64,000 bases of DNA from Ornithinibacillus xuwenensis (GTDB taxonomy: Bacteria; Bacillota; Bacilli; Bacillales; Amphibacillaceae): NCBI RefSeq assembly GCF_039614845.1, contig NZ_JBDIML010000001.1, positions 558,001 to 622,000 on the forward strand, written 5' to 3'. Position numbers and translations under genes: made by a program. The number at the start of each line of letters is the position of its first letter. Position 1 is the stretch's first letter. The notes beneath the pieces were generated by a model. That model saw only the letters and a program-made list of their open reading frames with translations. It was not told the origin of the DNA and searched no databases. Shown piece by piece: positions 52,242-61,051 of this stretch.

Positions 52242-52294
52242 GATGCTAGCATAATATTCCGCAAGTATCATAAAAAAGGCGTTCAATGCGATGA
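52242..52294 (-). repeat. Dispersed terminator-palindrome repeat, copy 4
   Basis: On the minus strand AAGGTGGTCA pairs with TGAACGCCTT (one U-G pair, one mismatch), then TTTTTT, then only 10 bp, then GGAATATTATGCTAGCATC (52242-52260). The palindrome arms changed in a compensating way here: ATG-CTAGCAT keeps symmetry. It follows the beta-helix gene by about 70 bp. Confidence 0.7.
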
Positions 52295-52362
52295 CCACCT
52301 TCTCTACTTTTGCTATCCTAAGCCTGTATAATTGATTATTATCTCAACATGTATGATGGATA

Positions 52363-53763
52363 TCATTCGATAATTTCTTTTGCAGGTGAATCTTCTATAA
52401 GATCAAAATCAAATGTTTTCTCATTTCGATATTCTGGATCGATATAACGAGAACTCTCATCCCCATTTGATGCTTCAAGAAATTCAGAGAACGAACGATA
52501 TTCTTCGTCTTTCCATACCCATATTCCTTCTTTTCCTTCTTCAGAATGAAAAACATTATTCTTTAATTCATTTTCCTTGTTAGCTGTAAAGTAATTCGCA
52601 ATAAATATACGAGACGGTCCAGCAGTTAGGATATTACCTTCTATACTGTTATATTGTGTATTATACTGTAATAATAGCTGTCCTCCCTCTAAACCCTCTG
52701 TATCATTTCGATACATAATATTGTGAGCGATTGTGGTGTTTTTAGTACCACCCCTATTTTCATCATACCCTCCAATTGATATTCCAGTATAATAATTATG
52801 ATAAACAACATTGTTTGTGATGGTAATATTATCAGCGGATTTTCCAGAATGCTCAGATGTAGCTTCGATTCCGATATCATTTTTATATACAGTATTTCCT
52901 TCGATGGATATATTTTTCCCACCATCTACATAAATCCCTGCTGCAGAGTACTCTTCGCCATATGCTGGATTTCCAAAAGAGCTTATCTCATAAACATCAT
53001 TGTCCTTCACCATTCCATTACGAACAAAATCGTGTTCCTTATCCTTTGAAATACCCTCGTAACCAATCATATCAATTCCAATATTATCACTTCGTCGAAC
53101 AGTATTACCATTTACCGTAAAACCATTAATATTTCCATTAAGCACAATTGCTTCACTTGAACCAAGTTTTAACTCTTCAACGATATTATTTACAATATTG
53201 ATATCGTTCATTTCACCAGTACCATATATTGCAATTCCATGACCATTGCCATTTTCTGAATTTGTTGTTATTCCATGAACATGATTATTTTCTAATGTAA
53301 TATGACTGCTAGAACCAGTTACATAAATGCCAATAACTGTTTCATCTGATAAATTGGTTGATAGATCCTGTATTGATAATCCAAAAATTGAAATGTTATT
53401 CTTATCGTCAATTGTAATTAACGCTGTATCCCCATCAGATTCTGTATGATTACTTCCGCTTATGACTACTTTTTCATCTTGATATGCACTAAAAATAATA
53501 GGATTTGAGTCTGTTCCACTATGTTTTACAACTAGTTTTTCATGATACGTTCCTTCTCTTATGTATACAGTCGTTCCTGCTTGGGCGACAGAAGCGGCTT
53601 TCTCAAGTGTACGAAAAGGCTTCGATTTCGTACCATTATTTTCATCATCTCCATTAAGCGCTACATAAATGACTTTATCCGCTTTAGCATCTGTATTATT
53701 TAGTATTATGACTGCTGTTATTGCAGCAACGGCCGTAAGAACAATTACTATCATTTTTTTCAT
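52363..53763 (-). CDS. Secreted right-handed beta-helix protein
   Basis: A 466-residue exported protein. A signal peptide (MKKMIVIVLTAVAAITAVII, cleavage near 27) is followed by a DUF1565-like segment, IYVALNGDDENNGTKSKPFR, and many repeats of the N-x-V-x-x-x type (NNHVHGI, NNIVEEL, GNTVRRS, GNTVYKN, NNVVYHN) that build a parallel beta-helix as in NosD, pectate lyases and mannuronan C5-epimerases. AGGAGG lies 6 bases before ATG 53763. Likely a polysaccharide-binding or -modifying protein; the enzyme type cannot be chosen. Absence of an anchor suggests release or wall association. Confidence 0.82.
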   Translation of the reverse strand: MKKMIVIVLTAVAAITAVIILNNTDAKADKVIYVALNGDDENNGTKSKPFRTLEKAASVAQAGTTVYIREGTYHEKLVVKHSGTDSNPIIFSAYQDEKVVISGSNHTESDGDTALITIDDKNNISIFGLSIQDLSTNLSDETVIGIYVTGSSSHITLENNHVHGITTNSENGNGHGIAIYGTGEMNDINIVNNIVEELKLGSSEAIVLNGNINGFTVNGNTVRRSDNIGIDMIGYEGISKDKEHDFVRNGMVKDNDVYEISSFGNPAYGEEYSAAGIYVDGGKNISIEGNTVYKNDIGIEATSEHSGKSADNITITNNVVYHNYYTGISIGGYDENRGGTKNTTIAHNIMYRNDTEGLEGGQLLLQYNTQYNSIEGNILTAGPSRIFIANYFTANKENELKNNVFHSEEGKEGIWVWKDEEYRSFSEFLEASNGDESSRYIDPEYRNEKTFDFDLIEDSPAKEIIE

Positions 53764-53945
53764 CATTTTCCTCCAACATTATGTAAGAATCATATTTTGA
53801 TTATAAGTGAACCAATCATAAATTACTAAATAAATCTCTTACTCTAGCAAGTTACAAAGAAATTCATAGTGAATTAAACTAAAGTACTGTAGGAATTGTG
53901 TTTGCCTTTCACATTTATTATTCTCGTGTAGGCTTATATTTCATA

Positions 53946-53991
53946 AAAGAAGTCGTTTCCCCTATAGTGAACATAAGGGAACGACTTCTTT
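53946..53991 (-). terminator. Terminator of the cupin gene
   Basis: AAAGAAGTCGTT-CCC pairs with GGG-AACGACTTCTTT with a single bulged T. Confidence 0.85.
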
Positions 53992-53993
53992 AA

Positions 53994-54442
53994 TTAGGAA
54001 TATTCCTCCGCAGCCATCGCATCTGCCTTTGTTCGATGTACTGTGCCAAATGGATGCTCTGGAGGAGCGTATATCGTATATAATTTTAATGGCTTTTCAC
54101 CCTTATTAGTTAGATTATGCCATTTCCCAGCAGGAACCATGATCGCATCATCCTCCGAGGCCATCATTTCAAAGTCCAAATTTTGCTGGGAGTCACCCAT
54201 TTGTACAAGTGCTCTTCCTTCCTCAATACGAAGAAATTGATCTACATCCGGATGAACCTCTAAACCAATATCTTTCCAAAATCCATATTAAACTCTTGCC
54301 TATAAGGAATTTGTTGGTAATAATAAGGATTTAGATAGGCATGATTTTGAACTGTATTCCAATACTGTGGCTGACTTGGATAGCTTCGAAATGTTCCGTT
54401 TGTAACATATGGATTCCAATACATACAAGGTACAGCGTACAT
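53994..54442 (-). pseudogene. Cupin-domain protein with a one-base frameshift
   Basis: Two frames join into one protein. Frame A starts at ATG 54442 (GGAAGTGA upstream) and encodes a Tyr/Pro/Asn-rich N-terminus, then RQEFNMDF, but ends soon after at TAG. In the next frame the sequence continues WKDIGLEVHPDVDQFLRIEE, then GRALVQMGDSQQNLDFEMMA, VPAGKWHNLTNKGEKPLKLY and APPEHPFGTVH, a complete cupin barrel with metal-binding HPDVDQ-like and PAGKWHNL segments. The switch point is at 54278-54281, where the gene has four T and five would restore the frame. About 150 codons in total. Sequencing error, real inactivation or frameshifting are all possible. Confidence 0.72.
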
Positions 54443-54715
54443 GATTTCACTTCCTTTTTATTTTTACAGAATTATCCTATGCAATATGCCTACAATTGGT
54501 CCATCTATCAAAAATCTTAAGCATTATCTTAGTATTTAAAAGTATTGATAACCATTTGAATACTTTTTACTAATTTGAAAACGCATAAAAGGGTGCATCA
54601 AAAATAATTGAATTGTTGTGTTATGTACCGTCAGTATCATAAGTAGGATAAGTAAAAGTACAAATCCATCATATATCCATATTCAACATGCAAGCTAACC
54701 ATTGTATGAACAAAA
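54443..54715. other. Intergenic region between copper and cupin genes
   Basis: About 270 bp without a supported ORF. It contains the upstream region of the cupin gene; no repeat or RNA motif was recognised. Confidence 0.4.
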
Positions 54716-54758
54716 AATAATGATCCCCAACGTGATATATCTGTTGGGGATCATTATT
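54716..54758 (-). terminator. Terminator of the copper-storage gene
   Basis: A 16-bp perfect stem, AATAATGATCCCCAAC with GTTGGGGATCATTATT, is followed by TTTTTTG on the minus strand. It begins inside the stop codon region of the Csp gene. Confidence 0.92.
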
Positions 54759-55098
54759 AAGCCATATTTTTGCATGCTTCTGCGCATTCACGGCAAATTT
54801 TAGCACATTCTTGGCAGTGGGTATCCTGGAACTTCTCACACTCAGTTGCACATGTCTCACACATCTCGGCACAAAGTTGACAAAACTGTTTGGCACTAGG
54901 ACTATTTCGAGACATATAAGCAATTGCTTGAAAACACATTTCAGCACAATCATTTAATCCTTGTATACATTTAATCCTTGCTTGTACATCTGGTTCTTGC
55001 AAACATGCTGTTGTGCATTCCTCACATGCTCTCGCACATTTTATACATGCATCAATACAGCTATCCATATTTGTTGAAGAACCTGTCAAAACTCCCAT
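54757..55098 (-). CDS. Four-helix-bundle copper storage protein (Csp/DUF326)
   Basis: A 113-residue cytosolic protein with 19 Cys arranged as CxxC, CxxxC and similar spacings (CIDACIKCARACEECTTAC at 14-32; CQLCAEMCETCATEC; CQECAKICRECAEAC), typical of Csp3-like proteins that hold many Cu(I) ions inside a four-helix bundle. No signal peptide, so cytosolic storage is expected. GGAGG lies 7 bases before ATG 55098. The CopB copper ATPase gene lies directly upstream, so the pair handles copper by storage and export. Confidence 0.92.
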   Translation of the reverse strand: MGVLTGSSTNMDSCIDACIKCARACEECTTACLQEPDVQARIKCIQGLNDCAEMCFQAIAYMSRNSPSAKQFCQLCAEMCETCATECEKFQDTHCQECAKICRECAEACKNMA

Positions 55099-55255
55099 AA
55101 TTCAACCTCCATATTATTATTCAGAGATATTTTTTACTATTAATAATTTATTTATTCGTATCTTACAATGTTATGGAGATCATCATAGGTATATAGTAAC
55201 GATTCATGGTTTATTCAATCTTAAACAAAATCTTGAAGCCAATTGAGACATTTTT

Positions 55256-57283
55256 TTACACTTTAAGAAATCGTGCATTGATTGCAACTATTACTGTACT
55301 TAACGACATCAAAACAGCACCTACAGCTGGGCTTAATACGATTCCAATTGGTGATAATACTCCTGCTGCAAGTGGTATTGTTACAATATTATACCCTGCT
55401 GCCCACCATAAATTTTGAATCATTTTTCGATAAGTAGCCTTTGAAAGCGAGATGATTGATACCACATCACTTGGATTACTTTTAACCAAAACAACATCGG
55501 CCGTCTCCATTGCAACATCCGTTCCTGCCCCTATTGCAATACCTAAGTCTGCATTTGCTAGAGCAGGTGCATCATTAACACCGTCACCTGTCATCGCAAC
55601 CTTGAAGCCCTCTTGTTTCAATTCTTTAATTTTATCCGCTTTTTGATGTGGTAATACTTCTGCAAATACATCGTCAAGTCCTAATTCAGTTGCAACCCAA
55701 TTAGCAACCTGACGATTATCTCCTGTTAACATCATCGACTTTACTTCTAGAGAATTCAGTTCGCTAATAGCATGTTTAGCACTCTGTCTAATTTTATCAG
55801 CAAGCGCAATCATACCTGCCAGCTTGTTTTCTACTAACACAAACACGACTGTCTTTCCTTGTTTGGAAAGGTCTTGGAATTTGTCGACTTGATATTCAAT
55901 ACCCTGTTCCTTGATATATCCAGGGCTAACAATTTTAATGTCTTTTCCTTCCACCATTCCCTGAAGTCCTTTTCCTGTGAGTGATTCAAAGTTTTCTGGT
56001 GACTTCAATTTAATATTTCTTTGTTTTGCATCTTCTACGATACCTCGTGCGATAGGGTGTTCGGATTGTGCTTCCAGAGAGCCAGCTAGCATCATGATTT
56101 CCTCTTGATTAATCCCTTCCTCTATTTCCATATCCGTAATCCCAAATCTACCTTCTGTAAGTGTTCCAGTTTTATCAAAAACGACCGTTTGAAGTTTTCT
56201 TGCATCTTCAAAGCTTGCTCTGTTTCGTATAAGTAGTCCTTGCTTCGCTGCTAATGCAGTAGATCTAGCTACTACTAGAGGGGCTGCTAACCCCAAGGCG
56301 TGAGGGCAAGCAATTACCATTACAGTGACCATTCGCTCAAGTGCATAGTTGAACTCATACCCTAACAAAAGCCATATGAGCAATGTCGTAATCCCAGCAA
56401 CTAATGCAACATAAAACAACCATTTAGCTGCTCGGTTAGATAAATCCTGTGTTTTAGATTTAGACTCTTGTGCTTCTCTAACCATTGTTATTACCTGAGA
56501 TAAGTAGCTCTTTTCACCTGTTTTAAGTACGGAAACAGTCAACGATCCTTCGCCGTTAATAGAACCACCAATTACTTCGTCCTCCGCTTCTTTAGCCACT
56601 GGAACAGATTCACCCGTTAACATAGATTCATCAATGGATGAATGGCCTTTAACGATGGCGCCATCAACAGGAATTTTCTCTCCAGGTTTTACAAGAACAT
56701 GATCTCCCTCTTTTAAATCAGAAATAGGCACATCTGTAACATCTCCATTTTCATCAACTAAATGAGCCTCTGAGGGCATCATTTTTATTAATTCCTCAAG
56801 TGCATTTGAGGCACCCATTACAGAACGCATTTCGATCCAATGCCCAAGTAACATGATGTCAATAAGAGTCGCTAATTCCCAAAAAAAGTTCTTGCCAGAC
56901 AAACCAAATACAGTTAACGAACTGTAGACATAAGCAACAATAATCGCCAATGAAATAAGCGTCATCATACCAGGATTTTTTTCCTTCAATTCGTCCTTTA
57001 ATCCTTTTAAAAAAGGTAATCCACCATAAATAAATATGAATGTCGCTAGAATAAACAATACATACTGATCGCCGGAGAATCGCCATTCAATCCCTAAGAA
57101 AGATTGAATCATTGGTGACAAAATTAGGATTGGAATAGTGAAAATTAATGAGATGTAAAAACGCTTTTTAAAGTCATCTAACATATGACTGTGATTATGA
57201 CCATGATGTTGGTGATCATGTTGTTCACTATTGTCATGATTGTGATGTTCATGATTGGTATGAGTAGTTGAATGCTTCTCCAT
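55256..57283 (-). CDS. copB: Copper-transporting P-type ATPase, CopB type
   Basis: A 675-residue P1B ATPase. The N-terminus is His-rich, with 13 His in the first 33 residues (for example EHHNHDNSEQHDHQHHGHNH). About eight membrane helices surround the transport motif ACPHALGLAAPL (CPH, the CopB signature), actuator TGESVPV, phosphorylation site DKTGTLTEG and hinge GDGVNDAPAL. Exports Cu ions from the cell. The Csp gene follows after 157 bp. I found no CopY or CsoR gene or a clear CopY operator (TACA-N2-TGTA) nearby. Confidence 0.94.
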   Translation of the reverse strand: MEKHSTTHTNHEHHNHDNSEQHDHQHHGHNHSHMLDDFKKRFYISLIFTIPILILSPMIQSFLGIEWRFSGDQYVLFILATFIFIYGGLPFLKGLKDELKEKNPGMMTLISLAIIVAYVYSSLTVFGLSGKNFFWELATLIDIMLLGHWIEMRSVMGASNALEELIKMMPSEAHLVDENGDVTDVPISDLKEGDHVLVKPGEKIPVDGAIVKGHSSIDESMLTGESVPVAKEAEDEVIGGSINGEGSLTVSVLKTGEKSYLSQVITMVREAQESKSKTQDLSNRAAKWLFYVALVAGITTLLIWLLLGYEFNYALERMVTVMVIACPHALGLAAPLVVARSTALAAKQGLLIRNRASFEDARKLQTVVFDKTGTLTEGRFGITDMEIEEGINQEEIMMLAGSLEAQSEHPIARGIVEDAKQRNIKLKSPENFESLTGKGLQGMVEGKDIKIVSPGYIKEQGIEYQVDKFQDLSKQGKTVVFVLVENKLAGMIALADKIRQSAKHAISELNSLEVKSMMLTGDNRQVANWVATELGLDDVFAEVLPHQKADKIKELKQEGFKVAMTGDGVNDAPALANADLGIAIGAGTDVAMETADVVLVKSNPSDVVSIISLSKATYRKMIQNLWWAAGYNIVTIPLAAGVLSPIGIVLSPAVGAVLMSLSTVIVAINARFLKV

Positions 57284-57667
57284 CTATATCACCTCGTCTA
57301 GTCTCAAAAAATTAGTTTGCTAATGTTAGTAATTCCCATAAAATGTGAAGATATGGTGAAAAACTATATATTTATTATTTACCCGATTATGCTAAATAAA
57401 AACTAGTGGATGTTGTAAGTATTGTGAGGAAGAGGATTTTCTTCAGAGATGCTAACGATTTGTCACGTATACATTAAAGCTGTTTTAAGCCATTTTTGTA
57501 TAAATTATTTTAATACTTGTAACGAGTAGGGTTATACAGAAAAAGCGAACAAGCTACTGATCACCGTGTTTAATATATTTTGTCTTATATCTTGACATAT
57601 CGTAACCGAATAATTAATTCAAATTTATACAAGGTAATAATCAAACTTCTCCAATTTCATCAAATAA
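57284..57667. other. Intergenic region upstream of copB
   Basis: About 380 bp with no supported gene on either strand. It should contain the copB promoter and the end of the kinase-like gene; I saw neither a strong promoter nor a clear metal-regulator site. Confidence 0.4.
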
Positions 57668-58216
57668 CTAAATTTTTCCATTAATAGTTTTATGGTATAT
57701 TTCTTCAACAAGAGTAGCCACTGCTTGTGATCCATCTACAATAAGTTCTGAATTAGGTTTGATAGTTTTTAGCATCTCTAGATACCCCCTCCTACCTTGT
57801 AATAGGTAGTTATCCATTTCCTTCATTATTATCTCGGTAGAACTATTGTGAAAATCTCTTAAAATACGACGAGCCATCGCAATATCTAAAGGAGTATCAA
57901 TGAAAACAGTAAAGTCAATATACGAACGTAGCTGGGAATGATTATAAGAAAAGGGATAATCTAATACAATATAGTCAAAATTGTCTTGTAATAGACCCTC
58001 TAAATCAATGATTAATGGACTTAGATTCCATTCTTCATAAACAGATCCCCTGTCAACCCAACCAATCATGTCATTAGGACCTTCAAAATCATAGTTATCA
58101 AAAAATAACACACTAGAATTAGGTAATCTATCGCTTAGTCTGTTTGCTATTGTTGTTTTCCCACCACCGGATACGCCAGCAATGGCAATAACACTTGGTG
58201 ACTTTTTATTTTTCAT
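57668..58216 (-). CDS. P-loop kinase of uridine-kinase type
   Basis: A 182-residue NTPase/kinase. Walker A is IAGVSGGGKTTIANRLSDRL (about 12-31), then LFFDNYDFEGPNDM (acceptor-site-like), IVLDYPFSYNH with the catalytic-type Asp, and the lid region ARRILRDFHNSS. It resembles the uridine kinase/phosphoribulokinase superfamily and small AAA kinases near it. The substrate is not known. ATG 58216 is followed by MKNKKSPSVIAI. Confidence 0.85.
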   Translation of the reverse strand: MKNKKSPSVIAIAGVSGGGKTTIANRLSDRLPNSSVLFFDNYDFEGPNDMIGWVDRGSVYEEWNLSPLIIDLEGLLQDNFDYIVLDYPFSYNHSQLRSYIDFTVFIDTPLDIAMARRILRDFHNSSTEIIMKEMDNYLLQGRRGYLEMLKTIKPNSELIVDGSQAVATLVEEIYHKTINGKI

Positions 58217-58252
58217 TAAAAACCACCTCTATCAATTTATATTATATATATA

Positions 58253-58651
58253 CTATTTTCTGTGCATAACATACTGGGATTTGCTATGTTTAAAATTGTT
58301 GTTTTTCTCATAGAATGGAATTAAGTCCTTGTCGCAAAATAAGCTAATTACATCAATATGTGAAAGTTCTTGCAACAGCTTCGATACCACTTTCTTACCA
58401 ATACCAGATTTATGGTAATCACGATGTATCACAACATCTTCAACATAGCCTCTATATTTACCGTCAGTAATAGCTCTAGCAAAACCTATTAGAAGATTTC
58501 CTTTCCAGGCGCCAACCGATATTTCCCGAGTTAACATGCTGTCAATATCCTGCTCACCTCTTTCCTCCCACCAACCAGCATTTCGATATAGCCTCATCAA
58601 TTCCCATGCTTGAATTTGTTTTTCGCTAAAACTTCTAATATCTACTTTCAA
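58253..58651 (-). CDS. GNAT family acetyltransferase
   Basis: A 132-residue short GNAT protein. The acetyl-CoA loop is VEDVVIHRDYHKSGIGKKVV (about 71-90), and the C-terminus DLIPFYEKNNNFKHSKS is typical. GGAGG-like site (ATTGGAGGTAAG) precedes the ATG. It is the fifth GNAT gene of the window, unrelated in detail to the others. The substrate is unknown. Confidence 0.9.
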   Translation of the reverse strand: MKVDIRSFSEKQIQAWELMRLYRNAGWWEERGEQDIDSMLTREISVGAWKGNLLIGFARAITDGKYRGYVEDVVIHRDYHKSGIGKKVVSKLLQELSHIDVISLFCDKDLIPFYEKNNNFKHSKSQYVMHRK

Positions 58652-58688
58652 GTTCTTACCTCCATTGATTCCTCATGAGTTTTGAGCT

Positions 58689-59159
58689 TTAATGGCTATA
58701 CGGAATATGTTTCATAAATTTTTCAAGTGTAATCTCATAGTATTCTTCTATATCTTCTCTTAACCTCTTTTCTAGTACTTCGAGCTCTTTTACAACATAA
58801 TGAAGATCAAACGAATTATAAATATCCAATTCAGCCCAAATTGATTTCACAATCGCCTTATCCGAAAATGGTATCACAGAAATAAGGGCACCATCTTCAT
58901 AATCATCATACTCAATCGTGTAATAATGAAACGCAGAAATATTATCTATTGAAACTTCTTGCTTCCATTTATATAGTGATTTGTAGAATTCTAGTATAGC
59001 TATTTCTGCTTGAAAATATCGTTCTTCATTAATATAAATGGTAAATAATGCATCCACTGAGAGTATAGATGGAACATCTTTTCTAAGCTTATTCGAAATG
59101 TTTTCTTTATTCCGGATAAATTCATATTCGAAACTAATTTTGTTGGAATTTTGATTCAT
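58689..59159 (-). CDS. Hypothetical protein next to SUKH-type gene
   Basis: A 156-residue soluble protein with clear alpha/beta alternation: ISFEYEFIRNKE, SILSVDALFTIYINEERYFQ, then acidic IEYDDYEDGALISVIPFSD and a charged helical C-terminus KELEVLEKRLREDIEEYYE. I do not assign a family with certainty; it resembles small proteins annotated as contact-dependent or polymorphic-toxin immunity proteins. It is 40 bp downstream of a SUKH-type gene in the same direction, so they likely share a transcript. Confidence 0.7.
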   Translation of the reverse strand: MNQNSNKISFEYEFIRNKENISNKLRKDVPSILSVDALFTIYINEERYFQAEIAILEFYKSLYKWKQEVSIDNISAFHYYTIEYDDYEDGALISVIPFSDKAIVKSIWAELDIYNSFDLHYVVKELEVLEKRLREDIEEYYEITLEKFMKHIPYSH

Positions 59160-59198
59160 AACCTATTAACCATCCAATCTACTTGTTACAATATCAAT

Positions 59199-59672
59199 TT
59201 ACTTTTCCCAAAAAGGATCGCCCTGTGCAGCGACATATCGCTCCAACCACGTTTTGTAATTCATATTTAAATTATGGTAATCATCCTCAAAGTCAATAAA
59301 TTCGCCTACCCAAATGAAGTTCTCAACCTTCTCAAGATAGCATTGACAAACTATTCTAAGCCCATCTAAACCAATGCCAATTGGTAAGAAATTGTCAGGA
59401 CACTCCCATTCTTTACTATAGTGTAAAATCTCTTTAACGGAAAATAAATGTGTACCGCCACTATATTTCGGACTAACATATAGATCTGCCCCATTATGTA
59501 ACTTCAAAAAGGATAGAAGCTCGATTGGTGCAAATGAAGGTAGAAGTTTACTTTCGGTTTCAGAGGCTGGTGCATAAAAAGTAAAGCTTTCTTCTTCTAC
59601 ATAACCATCTTCTCTCTTAATAATCAATTTACCATCAATTAAATGACTCTTTATTTCGTTGAAAGGATCCAT
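59199..59672 (-). CDS. SMI1/KNR4 (SUKH) family protein, immunity type
   Basis: A 157-residue SUKH-superfamily protein: FAPIELLSFLKLHNGADLYV (about 47-66), GTHLFSVKEI and DNFLPIGIGLDGLRIVCQCY are the family blocks. SUKH proteins in bacteria are mainly immunity proteins against polymorphic toxins. AGGGTGA lies 5 bases before ATG 59672; earlier ATG/GTG codons are within that site. No toxin gene was seen in the window, so this would be an orphan immunity gene. Confidence 0.85.
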   Translation of the reverse strand: MDPFNEIKSHLIDGKLIIKREDGYVEEESFTFYAPASETESKLLPSFAPIELLSFLKLHNGADLYVSPKYSGGTHLFSVKEILHYSKEWECPDNFLPIGIGLDGLRIVCQCYLEKVENFIWVGEFIDFEDDYHNLNMNYKTWLERYVAAQGDPFWEK

Positions 59673-60033
59673 TATCATCACCCTAATCTTTCGAGATACT
59701 TAATTTAGTCATAACGTTAAAAATCGAAATGAACTTTTATAACGTGTGTACTTAGACTCCTAATACCATTATATTAACATATTTTTCCAACGATATTATT
59801 ATTATAATTAATAATCCATTTATTAAGCTCTATTTTTAGCAAGAAGTTATAAATCATTTACCAATGAGTCCGTTGTTAAGCATTATATGTATATTAAAAG
59901 AACATTGGACATCTACCTAAATATCAGTTACGAGGACAATTGTACATTTCAAACTGATTTTGGAATCCATATTATAGGTGTAAAGGGTAATACATTCCAA
60001 CAAGGTTATCCAGTTGAAAAAAGGAGAGGTTAC

Positions 60034-60264
60034 ATGCCTAGTTATTTGATTGGACCAATATTTATTAATAGTAATGAAGGGCAAGTCATTACAGGGGATA
60101 CTTTTTATGTTGCACCCACATCTACTAGTAAGGTCGTAACAGGCGCAGGCAGTCTAAACACAGGATATTGGATAAATACGAATAATCCATTAAGTTCACC
60201 AAACGTGGCAGATCCGGATATAGCTGATTCGAATATTGAAAATATTAATCCCGCTGATATATAA
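60034..60264 (+). CDS. Spore germination protein GerPA/GerPF-like
   Basis: A 76-residue spore-coat-associated protein: MPSYLIGPIFINSNEGQVIT then GDTFYVAPTSTSKVVTGAGS and LNTGYWINTNN follow the GerPA/GerPF pattern. GerP proteins help nutrients pass the coat to reach germinant receptors. The frame opens at 59887, but AAAGGAGAGG directly precedes ATG 60034. It is not in a gerP operon, and the C-terminal NVADPDIADSNIENINP tail is unusual. It is the only plus-strand gene of the accessory half. Confidence 0.85.
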   Translation: MPSYLIGPIFINSNEGQVITGDTFYVAPTSTSKVVTGAGSLNTGYWINTNNPLSSPNVADPDIADSNIENINPADI

Positions 60265-60373
60265 GATTCTACTTGGAAAGCTTACATGCAATTAATTAGT
60301 TTCATACGTTATTTGAATCATGAAATACAATTAATAGTAATTACGAGTTTTCTAACGACGCCAACATATGCCT

Positions 60374-60424
60374 AACCCCGAATCGTACCAATCAATAAGA
60401 GTTACGATTCGGGGTTAAATTTTA
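60374..60424. terminator. Bidirectional terminator between ger gene and Nudix gene
   Basis: AACCCCGAATCGTA pairs with TACGATTCGGGGTT, followed by AAATTTT. It lies 110 bp after the ger stop and 6 bp beyond the Nudix stop. Confidence 0.85.
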
Positions 60425-60429
60425 CACTT

Positions 60430-60891
60430 TCATTTGCTTGCTAAGATAACTTTATTCACATAAGCTTCAATATACTTACGATTTGCCAACGTTAAACCTT
60501 CGGGTAAATCATCTAGACTTACATATTGCAAATCAATAGACTCTGTTTTATCCATTTTAATCTTACCTGTTGATTCATGCGCAACATAAACAGCTGTTAC
60601 TGAATATAATTCATCTCCATTATGCAACTTCAAATAATAGTCACTGCCAGAGAAAACATCAAGTAACTCTAGTTTTGCAATATCAAGTCCTGTCTCCTCT
60701 TTAACTTCTCTCTTAGCCGTATCCTCTAAGCTTTCACCTAATTCCATTAAACCACCGGGCAACCCCCAGCTTCCATCGATTCTGTGTTGTAACAGCAATT
60801 CATTTTGTTCATTTATTACTAACACTACTGACCCAGGTAAAATTAAAGGTCTATTCCCGACTAATTTCCTTAGCTCCATCACGTATTCCAT
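60430..60891 (-). CDS. Nudix hydrolase
   Basis: A 153-residue Nudix protein with a textbook box, GGLMELGESLEDTAKREVKE then ETGLDI (about 46-71). The preceding RIDGSWGLPGG and the later VAHESTGKIKMDKTES suggest an ADP-ribose or nucleotide-type substrate, but this cannot be decided. AGGAGG lies 6-7 bases before ATG 60891. A terminator follows closely. No operon partner. Confidence 0.93.
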   Translation of the reverse strand: MEYVMELRKLVGNRPLILPGSVVLVINEQNELLLQHRIDGSWGLPGGLMELGESLEDTAKREVKEETGLDIAKLELLDVFSGSDYYLKLHNGDELYSVTAVYVAHESTGKIKMDKTESIDLQYVSLDDLPEGLTLANRKYIEAYVNKVILASK

Positions 60892-61051
60892 ATAAATTCC
60901 TCCTATGTTTTATAAGTATTGCATTCTTAGTAGAAGGAATATTATTACTTATTCCTATTAACTAAACAATCTATTTGTACATGTATAATCGAAATCTATT
61001 ATTATCATAGTAAGTTTGTTATAGAAGTAATTTTCCTTACTTCAAATGATC

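Noticed and set aside
57284..57667. CopY-type operator upstream of copB
   Set aside because: No TACA-N2-TGTA site is present; only loosely similar A/T-rich words.
59765..59790. Possible degenerate copy (ATTAACATATTTTTCC)
   Set aside because: It resembles the 19-mer over 16 bases but lacks the terminator hairpin; chance similarity in AT-rich DNA is likely.
60930..60960. Possible fifth copy of the 19-bp palindrome (GGAATATTATTACTTAT)
   Set aside because: Only the first ten bases match, the orientation is opposite and there is no hairpin at the expected distance.
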